DNA of 59,507 nucleotides from Caballeronia udeis (lineage in GTDB: Bacteria > Pseudomonadota > Gammaproteobacteria > Burkholderiales > Burkholderiaceae), in contig NZ_FCOK02000061.1 in the NCBI RefSeq assembly GCF_001544555.2, positions 1 through 59,507 of the forward strand, read 5' to 3'. Of this stretch, positions 54,205 through 59,507 are shown one piece after another (the stretch's first letter is position 1; each line of letters begins with the position of its first letter). The position numbers and the translations under genes are program-made. The notes under the pieces were generated by a model that worked only from the letters and a program-made list of their open reading frames with translations, did not search any database and was not told where the DNA came from.

Positions 54205-54220
54205 ATACCAGAATTGGTAT
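54205..54220 (-). promoter_or_regulatory. palindrome upstream of ytfQ, candidate operator
   Basis: ATACCAGAATTGGTAT has perfect 6-bp arms around four bases. It is the only strong dyad in the 225-bp gap before the sugar transport and catabolism operon. The half-site GGTATCG also occurs in the inverted repeat upstream of araF (37663-37669), so one regulator may bind both, for example a GbpR/GguR-like LysR protein. The regulator is not identified. Confidence 0.5.
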
Positions 54221-54289
54221 CGCGAAAGGGGCGGACGCGTGCCACTCCCCGGAATTGACCAAGCTTGCTGAGGCTGGACTCGTAGCTTC

Positions 54290-54790
54290 TCAACTCAGGT
54301 GTGACAGGTGAGCGGCCTGATCCGCCGTCCCCGAATAGGCGGCTCTCAGCGCGGCGGCGTCGAACTTCACCATTTTCATCATGGCGTTGGCAACGCGATT
54401 AGCCTTTACTCGATCGGAGTCAACCATCATCGGGATGAGATCGGCTGGAACGATCTGCCACGAGACGCCGAAGCGGTCTTTCAGCCAGCCGCATGCCTGG
54501 GTCGACCCGCCGCCCTCGAGAAGGGCGCTCCAATAACGGTCAAGTTCTTCCTGAGTGTCACAGCTGACCATGAGGGATATTGAGTGATTGAACGGCTCGG
54601 GTTGCCCGGAGATCATGGCGATGAAGGGCTGCCCAAAGAGCTCAAACTCGACGATCTTCGTGGAACCGGCGCTCGGCACCGGAGTGACCCGAACGACACG
54701 TGAGTCTGGAAAGATGCGCGCATAGAAAGCAGCGGCCTCCTCAGCTTCCGTGGAGTACCAAAGAAAAGGCGTGATCTTTTGAATCGTCAT
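54290..54790 (-). CDS. VOC-fold protein, PhnB / 3-demethylubiquinone methyltransferase-like domain
   Basis: A 166-residue protein; the ATG at 54790 has an AGGAGA upstream. The family opening is ITPFLWYSTEAEEAAAFYARIFPDSR, followed by VEFELFGQPFIAMISG, FNHSISLMVSCDTQEELDRYW and CGWLKDRFGVSWQIVP. Despite the old database name, these are vicinal-oxygen-chelate proteins with no methyltransferase fold, and the function is unknown. It stands alone. Confidence 0.85.
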   Translation of the reverse strand: MTIQKITPFLWYSTEAEEAAAFYARIFPDSRVVRVTPVPSAGSTKIVEFELFGQPFIAMISGQPEPFNHSISLMVSCDTQEELDRYWSALLEGGGSTQACGWLKDRFGVSWQIVPADLIPMMVDSDRVKANRVANAMMKMVKFDAAALRAAYSGTADQAAHLSHLS

Positions 54791-54981
54791 GGCAAATCTC
54801 CTGTCAGTAGTGGCGGCTAAATGTGGAGGCAATCCGCATGCCTCCATTGAGACGACGAAGGAAGACCATCAAAATTGACAGGCCGGGAAGAAAAATTTCA
54901 CTTTTCTGCCGGCGGCCGAACCGCCGTACGGGACCCATTTCGGTCGCTTGGTTCGCTCCCAAGGTCAGTCTCTGAAAATAC

Positions 54982-55020
54982 AACGCCCCGGCGCCTGCTT
55001 TACAGGAGGCCAGGGGCGTT
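54982..55020 (-). terminator. hairpin downstream of the RNase-like gene, probable terminator
   Basis: Arms AACGCCCC and GGGGCGTT enclose a smaller stem (CCTG/CAGG). The hairpin starts 15 bp past the stop codon of the RNase-like gene on the minus strand and is followed there by a weak U-rich sequence. On the plus strand the tail is TTTTT. Confidence 0.65.
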
Positions 55021-55035
55021 TTTAATTGGCTCAAG

Positions 55036-55506
55036 TTATTGTGCAATGCGTTTGAAACTGGCGTAGTAATCGTCGGTGTAGTAGCAGTCGCTGGTCTGCC
55101 TGCGCGGTCCACCACATACGATGCGGCGCTGCCCGCGATCCGCCGAGCCAGGCGTGCGAACTGTGTATGCGTGATAGTAGCCGCGTGGATGCTGCGGCAA
55201 CAATGCCGCGCTGTTGCGGAACAAGACACCGTCCTCGCCAAAAGGGAAGGGGCCGCCCGCTTTGATCAGACGCAGTGTTTCGGTTGCTTCCCCCGGCAAC
55301 TGCGCCTTAGTGATGGCGGCCGGCGCGCTCCGCTCCTGCGCGCCCGATGCGGCGGGTGTGCCGCTCGCGGCCTGCCCAAGCTGAACCGGCGCCTGACTCC
55401 CGGACGCAGCCGGTTCCTGAGTAGCGTTTTGCGATCCGTTCTTGCCGCATCCGTCGAGGATCGCGCTCAAGGCGAGGATGCAGGAGAAAGCCCACGCTCG
55501 CTTCAC
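55036..55506 (-). CDS. exported guanyl-specific RNase Sa/N1-like protein with two catalytic residues replaced
   Basis: A 156-residue protein with a lipoprotein-like signal (Cys20 after Asp-Gly, an imperfect lipobox) and a low-complexity Ala/Gln/Ser linker to about residue 65. The rest is an RNase Sa-type fold: LPGEATETLRLIKAGGPF, VLFRNSAALLPQ, GYYHAYTVRTPG, RGQRRIVCGG and YYTDDYYASFKRI. In RNase Sa the corresponding sites are YHEYT (Glu54) and GDHYAT (His85). Here they are Ala113 (GCA) and Tyr147 (TAC). Arg128, matching Arg69, is kept. The protein is probably not an active RNase. No barstar-like inhibitor gene is adjacent. Confidence 0.82.
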   Translation of the reverse strand: MKRAWAFSCILALSAILDGCGKNGSQNATQEPAASGSQAPVQLGQAASGTPAASGAQERSAPAAITKAQLPGEATETLRLIKAGGPFPFGEDGVLFRNSAALLPQHPRGYYHAYTVRTPGSADRGQRRIVCGGPRRQTSDCYYTDDYYASFKRIAQ

Positions 55507-55676
55507 GATACGGTCGCCTCCGGGTTGACCAGCATTCGACGATCACGAACGTTTTAAGGGTATCGCTAACGGCAGAGCGAATCAATCTTCGGCGGACATA
55601 GGAATTTTTTACTCGACAACCAGGCCGATGAAAGACCTTCAACTTGCTGCAAAGCGGCAGATCGGCATATCGAAGC

Positions 55677-56306
55677 TTATTTACTTTTCCGCCCGGATGC
55701 CGACGCGAGATACGTGCGCACCAGTTCGCGGATTTCAGCCAGGATCATGGCTTGCATGGCAGGCTCTTCGTTGGCGGTACTGATCACTCCCTTAAGCGTC
55801 TGGAGCAGAACGATCGCCATGACCTTGGCCTTTGCCCGACTTATGCCGGGAACCGCCTTGCGCAGGATGTCCGCCACGCCGCCGCGCATCACTTCGCGAA
55901 ACCGCGCGCGTTCGTCAACGCTGCCCCCACGCGCATCCACGAGAGCGATCGCAAAGCTGCGCTGCGACTGAAGCACGAACATGAAGTCGACAAACGCATC
56001 GGCCACGCTTTCAAGCGCCAGGTCGGCCACCTGCTGCGCCATCTCTGCGAGTCCATTCTTGACGTGAAGCGCGTAACGAAGCAGCAGCGCATCGGCGAGT
56101 GACTCCTTGGACGGGAAAAATCGATAGAGCGAGCCGATTGCGGTCCCGGATCGGGCCGCGATCTCCGTCATTGTCGCCGCGTCATAACCTTTTTCCGTGA
56201 ACACTTGAACCCCGGCCTCCATGATCGCGGCGACGCGCAGGCGTCCCTTTTCCCTCTTGGGTTCGGAGCCGCGCGGGGCGTCTGGGACGTGTGTAGGCGG
56301 GATCAT
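55677..56306 (-). CDS. TetR/AcrR family transcriptional repressor
   Basis: A 209-residue TetR protein; the ATG at 56306 is preferred because an upstream start would place codons inside an operator. The helix-turn-helix is at about 25-70: IMEAGVQVFTEKGYDAATMTEIAARSGTAIGSLYRFFPSKESLADAL. The C-terminal ligand domain is not specific. Three inverted repeats in the divergent promoter region (56332, 56428, 56450) share the half-site TGAGAGGA/TCCTCTCA and are its likely operators, repressing itself and the AbrB-family gene. Confidence 0.9.
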   Translation of the reverse strand: MIPPTHVPDAPRGSEPKREKGRLRVAAIMEAGVQVFTEKGYDAATMTEIAARSGTAIGSLYRFFPSKESLADALLLRYALHVKNGLAEMAQQVADLALESVADAFVDFMFVLQSQRSFAIALVDARGGSVDERARFREVMRGGVADILRKAVPGISRAKAKVMAIVLLQTLKGVISTANEEPAMQAMILAEIRELVRTYLASASGRKSK

Positions 56307-56331
56307 TCTGGCGGACCGATATGCGAGTATT

Positions 56332-56349
56332 TGAGAGGAATTCCTCGCA
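56332..56349. promoter_or_regulatory. TetR operator O1
   Basis: TGAGAGGAATTCCTCGCA is a near-perfect dyad centred on GGAATTCC, 26 bp ahead of the TetR start codon. It shares the arms of the other two sites and would autoregulate the repressor gene. Confidence 0.75.
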
Positions 56350-56419
56350 TAATAACACGGCACAAAACTCGAGGATTATTCACTAAATTGGCTCAAATTT
56401 AAGGCTTTTGTCATCGCTG

Positions 56420-56448
56420 TTGACATATGCGAGGGTGTCCTCTATTAT
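56420..56448 (+). promoter_or_regulatory. strong sigma-70 promoter overlapping TetR operator O2
   Basis: A consensus TTGACA and a TATTAT (five of six) are spaced by exactly 17 bp. The spacer contains the operator TGCGAGGGTGTCCTCT (56428-56443), so repressor binding would block RNA polymerase directly. The promoter faces the AbrB-family gene at 56606, leaving an untranslated leader of about 150 nt. Confidence 0.85.
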
Positions 56449-56449
56449 T

Positions 56450-56473
56450 TTTTGAGAGAATATCCTCTCAAAA
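56450..56473. promoter_or_regulatory. TetR operator O3
   Basis: Arms TTTTGAGAG and CTCTCAAAA with six central bases form a nearly perfect 24-bp dyad just downstream of the -10 element, at the expected transcription start. It is the longest of the three related sites. Confidence 0.8.
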
Positions 56474-56605
56474 GTGCGTTGCCATCATTTCGATAGGCTG
56501 ACCACTTTCCCTCGCCGAACTTCGACGCCTGACCACATTGTTTATCTGTTGCCTTACGTTCGCATCCGCGTGCGTCGCGGTGGCATAACACGCACCTCAC
56601 CCGTC

Positions 56606-57721
56606 ATGACTCATGAAACGCTTCACCAGCCTTCGGGGTGGATCGAGGGTTCAACGCCGGCCTTCCAGTGGACCGCGCTCATCGGTCTCTCGGTCGGCTT
56701 TGGCGGCTTTCTCTCCTTGCTTGGCGTACCCGCGGCCCTGTTGATAGGTCCCCTGCTTGCCGGGATCGTCATCAGCGGCAGCGGCGGGAAACTACGGCTC
56801 ACGCCGCACGCTTTCGTCCCGGTCCAGGGGCTTATCGGCTGCATGATCGCCAGGATGCTGCCGTCGTCGATCGCAGGCGAGTTCGGTATCCATTGGCCCG
56901 TTTTTGCCGCCGGCGTTCTATCCGTCATTGTGGCAAGCGGCGTCCTCGGATGGCTGCTGGTCCGCATGCGAGTCCTGCCGGGCACCACCGCGTTGTGGGG
57001 AGTCAGTCCGGGCGCGGCAACCGTCATGACACTGATGGCCGAGGCCTACGGTGCGGACGCGCAGTTGGTTGCAGTCATGCAATACCTGCGGGTTCTCATG
57101 GTCGCGGCAGTCGCCTCTGTCGTGGCCAAAGTAAGCGGCGCAGGTTTGCATCATGTCGCCGCGGCGATCACGTGGTTTCCTGCGCTTGCCTGGTTGCCGT
57201 TGATCAAGACGCTTGCCCTCGCGGTGCTTGGGTCTCTCCTTGGACGACGGTTGCGAATCCCCATGGGCTCAATGCTGGTGACGCTCGTTGCGGGTGTCGT
57301 CCTGGTTCGCCATGGCTGGCTGACGATTGAACTGCCACGCTGGTTGCTGGCCATTGCCTATGCGTTCGTGGGCTGGAGGATCGGCCTGAGATTTACGCGT
57401 CCGCTCCTCGCGCACGCGGCGAGGGCGTTGCCTCGCATCCTTGCATGCTCGTTGGCCTTGATTGCTGCGTGCGGTGGGATCGGGGTGGCGCTCGTCGCGG
57501 TGGCCGGCGTCGACCCGCTGACCGCTTATCTGGCGACGAGCCCTGGAGGCGCGGATTCGGTCGCGATCATCGCGGCGTCGAGCAACGTCGATGTCCACTT
57601 CGTGATGGCCATGCAGATGGCGCGCTTCGTGGCCGTGCAGGCCATTGGCCCTGTCGCCGCGAGATTCCTCGCGCGGCGCGCAACCGCGAACGCAAATGCC
57701 GCCCGGCCAAACGACAGCTGA
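56606..57721 (+). CDS. AbrB-family (PF05145) integral membrane protein
   Basis: A 371-residue membrane protein with about ten helices in two similar halves, each carrying a Gly-rich motif: GVSPGAATVMTLMAEAYGAD (about 134-153) in the first and LATSPGGADSVAIIAASSN (about 310-328) in the second, the hallmark of this family (formerly named ammonia monooxygenase-like; E. coli AbrB). Members are putative transporters of unknown substrate. The ATG at 56606 starts the protein shortly before the first helix. The gene is under a strong promoter with TetR operators, so its expression is probably induced by a small molecule that the protein may export. Confidence 0.88.
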   Translation: MTHETLHQPSGWIEGSTPAFQWTALIGLSVGFGGFLSLLGVPAALLIGPLLAGIVISGSGGKLRLTPHAFVPVQGLIGCMIARMLPSSIAGEFGIHWPVFAAGVLSVIVASGVLGWLLVRMRVLPGTTALWGVSPGAATVMTLMAEAYGADAQLVAVMQYLRVLMVAAVASVVAKVSGAGLHHVAAAITWFPALAWLPLIKTLALAVLGSLLGRRLRIPMGSMLVTLVAGVVLVRHGWLTIELPRWLLAIAYAFVGWRIGLRFTRPLLAHAARALPRILACSLALIAACGGIGVALVAVAGVDPLTAYLATSPGGADSVAIIAASSNVDVHFVMAMQMARFVAVQAIGPVAARFLARRATANANAARPNDS

Positions 57722-57778
57722 GGCCTTGGCTCACTTATCAGCGGCGTTTAATTTTCTTACCACCATCAAGGTGATCAT

Positions 57779-58090
57779 ATGCAGCATGTTTGGGTGTTTC
57801 TCGCCGGGGCGCTTCTATGCAATTGCGTCCCGCATCTGGCTTCCGGCCTGCAAGGGCTTCCTTTCCCTACTCCGTTTGCCCGGCCAAGGGGCGTTGGTAA
57901 TTCTCCGCCGCTCGTCAATGTCGTTTGGGGATTTGCCAATCTGGGCATCGGCCTTCTGATCGCGGCTCACCACGCAAGCATGCCGGACATCGGCGCGGAT
58001 GCCGCAGTGGGACTTGCAGGAGGCCTCGCCATGGGGGTCTACCTGTCGTGTCATTTTGGCAAGGTTCAACGCGATAGGCGACCGGACTGA
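57779..58090 (+). CDS. small membrane protein of unknown function
   Basis: A 103-residue protein with a ribosome binding site AAGGTGA seven bases before the ATG. It has an N-terminal helix (VWVFLAGALLCNCVPHLASGLQG) and further hydrophobic stretches at about 48-62 and 75-92. The middle motif NVVWGFANLGIGLLI is characteristic of a small uncharacterised Burkholderiaceae family. It follows the AbrB-family gene by 57 bp in the same direction and may share its TetR-controlled transcript. Confidence 0.75.
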   Translation: MQHVWVFLAGALLCNCVPHLASGLQGLPFPTPFARPRGVGNSPPLVNVVWGFANLGIGLLIAAHHASMPDIGADAAVGLAGGLAMGVYLSCHFGKVQRDRRPD

Positions 58091-58262
58091 AAGCGGTCCG
58101 CATCACGGGGAATCGAGACGTCACTATTCCTCGGCGGGGAATAGTGAATGCGCCGCGGCTCCCCTATATCCCCGCTCTTCACGTCGGGCTGAAGTGGCCC
58201 TTTGCGGACATCCGGCGCTCGGAGGACAATGCCCTTGCGAATCTCTTCCGAGGCTGCGCAAC

Positions 58263-58673
58263 ATGGCTAAATTTCAGCCTGATGGATGGCATACCGTCAC
58301 GCCACGAATCGTCGTACGGGATCCGGAAAACCTGATCACATTCATCAAGATGGTGTTTCAGGCACAGGGCGAATTCCGTCACGGGCTGCCTGCCGAAATC
58401 ATGATCGGCGATTCCGTCGTGATGGTTAGCGGCGGAGACGGCCTTCGCGATCCGATGCCGGCATTTCTGTATGTCTACGTTGAGGACGCCGATTCGACCT
58501 TTCAGCGAGCGGTTGCGGCGAATGCGATCTCGCTCGAAGTTCCGGCCGACATGCCATACGGCGACAGGCGAGCGATGGTACGAGATCCGTGGGGAAACAC
58601 ATGGCAAATTGCCACGCATCACCGTGACCTCTCGGCTGCCGAGATCCGGTCAAGGTTGGCCAACGACGGATAG
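58263..58673 (+). CDS. VOC-family (glyoxalase/bleomycin-resistance-like) protein
   Basis: A 136-residue protein beginning MAKFQPDGWHTVTPRIVVRD, the common N-terminus of PhnB-type VOC proteins. It continues with AEIMIGDSVVMVSGG, YVYVEDADSTFQRAV and the closing VRDPWGNTWQIATH. The ATG at 58263 is selected because the longer frame overlaps the preceding region without similarity. Function unknown; such proteins include lactoylglutathione lyase-like and antibiotic-binding members. Confidence 0.82.
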   Translation: MAKFQPDGWHTVTPRIVVRDPENLITFIKMVFQAQGEFRHGLPAEIMIGDSVVMVSGGDGLRDPMPAFLYVYVEDADSTFQRAVAANAISLEVPADMPYGDRRAMVRDPWGNTWQIATHHRDLSAAEIRSRLANDG

Positions 58674-58967
58674 GCCGAAATTTGAAGAGCAGGGGCGATT
58701 TGGGCACCTCGTCTGCCGTCCGCAGACCGGGAGCGGAAGATCGAGCCGACCAATGAAGCAACGCACCGATAACCTCGTGCGCCAAAGCAACTTTACATCC
58801 GAGCTATGCTTGCACCCACTATCATTCCGCCCGCTGTCGACCCCTTACTGCCCTTCAGATCCTCAGGAAGCGGCGTTCTACGATGATATGGCCAGACGCC
58901 GAGAGCGGGCTAGATGAAGAGAAATAAAGCGAATGGGCGGATGCTGCGCGACTAACCAGCGGTAACA

Positions 58968-59414
58968 TCAAACGGGCTTGTCGCTGCAGTGGCTGGTATA
59001 GAAACTGATCCCATTGCCATCGGGATCCTGCATCGAGAAATAGTGGTGGCCGTATAGCTCGCCATCCGCGATAGTTGACGGTGAATATCCTTTACCGATC
59101 AGACCGGCCCTGTAGGATTCCAGATCCGCTTTTGTATGCCCCGCGATCATCAGGTCTATTTTTTCGCTGCTCAAATCAGGCCTCTGGCCATTCTGACTGT
59201 TCCGCAAAGTGCCAGCCTGATCATCGCCCTTTTGGAACAGCAGCAAATGCGTGCCACCACACATTTCAACGACCGCCATTCCGGGAAAGGTGCCGAATGC
59301 GCGCAGACCTAAACCGATATAAAAACTATAGCTCGCCTCGACATCTTGCACTTTCATAACAAAGTGACCAAGGGTCACGGCAGGCAATAGATCTTCCTTT
59401 TCATGTTCATTCAT
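58968..59414 (-). CDS. VOC-family protein
   Basis: A 148-residue protein with two beta-alpha-beta-beta-beta halves: TLGHFVMKVQDVEASYSFYIGLGLRAF at the start and GHHYFSMQDPDGNGISFYT at the end, with a His and Glu pattern compatible with metal binding (HFVMKV, VVEMCGG, HHYFSMQ). It is the third VOC-fold gene in the last 5 kb, but it is on the opposite strand from its nearest relative and not closely similar. Function unknown. Confidence 0.82.
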   Translation of the reverse strand: MNEHEKEDLLPAVTLGHFVMKVQDVEASYSFYIGLGLRAFGTFPGMAVVEMCGGTHLLLFQKGDDQAGTLRNSQNGQRPDLSSEKIDLMIAGHTKADLESYRAGLIGKGYSPSTIADGELYGHHYFSMQDPDGNGISFYTSHCSDKPV

Positions 59415-59507
59415 AACGGACCCCAGGGAGTTATTCCATTTCTAATTCAATAGTGAATCAATCATCCACGGCCACGCGACGATGGAATGAACCCGTTGGT
59501 GATCCAG

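Noticed and set aside
54290..54790. Ubiquinone methyltransferase
   Set aside because: The database name for this domain is misleading. The sequence is a VOC fold without a SAM-binding motif.

Overview
The window looks like a piece of a Burkholderiaceae chromosome (Paraburkholderia/Caballeronia/Burkholderia type). This is inferred from the high GC content, the many LysR regulators, an oxidative L-arabinose pathway paired with two sugar ABC importers, and family resemblance of the proteins. No rRNA, tRNA, CRISPR array, insertion sequence or integrase was recognised.

Layout. 1-200 is an 8-bp tandem array at the window edge. 0.4-7.3 kb carries a methyltransferase, mug, two gene remnants, two LysR regulators, a tautomerase/SDR pair and a cupin protein. 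7.5-16.5 kb carries a large autotransporter, a glycosyltransferase, a SpeG-like acetyltransferase, a GbpR-like LysR, a membrane protein and a methanethiol-oxidase/SBP56 protein. 16.6-37.5 kb is the centre of interest (next paragraph). 37.6-41.8 kb is an araFGH L-arabinose importer. 41.9-45.9 kb is an orphan type VI secretion cargo island: two PAAR genes (one frameshifted), an M35 metallopeptidase and three tandem periplasmic proteins that are candidate immunity proteins. 46.4-54.1 kb is a sugar dehydrogenase, L-arabonate dehydratase and a ytfQRT-yjfF type importer. 54.3-59.4 kb holds VOC proteins, a degenerate RNase Sa-like lipoprotein, a TetR repressor with operators inside a strong promoter, and its probable target, an AbrB-family membrane protein.

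The 16.6-37.5 kb cluster appears to be a dedicated peptide-secretion system. Five small genes (73-94 codons) share a gapless 26-residue leader ending in Gly-Gly, followed by unrelated or Asn-rich cores. A tripartite exporter lies between them: an outer membrane factor, an HlyD-like adaptor, and an ABC transporter with an N-terminal C39 peptidase of the kind that cuts after Gly-Gly, preceded by two cyclic-nucleotide-binding domains. The same operon has a signal-less parvulin and a double-FHA membrane protein. Around it sit a Ser/Thr kinase, a PP2C phosphatase, a caspase-FGE fusion protein, two DUF4399 proteins and an LRAT-fold protein. The last gene of the exporter operon is a sigma-54 activator. 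Four promoters with exact GG-N10-GC spacing, matching the sigma-54 -24/-12 consensus, lie in front of the two near-identical peptide genes, the fifth peptide gene and the LRAT gene. I read this as a sigma-54-driven, kinase/phosphatase/FHA-controlled double-glycine peptide export system. The function of the peptides is unknown.
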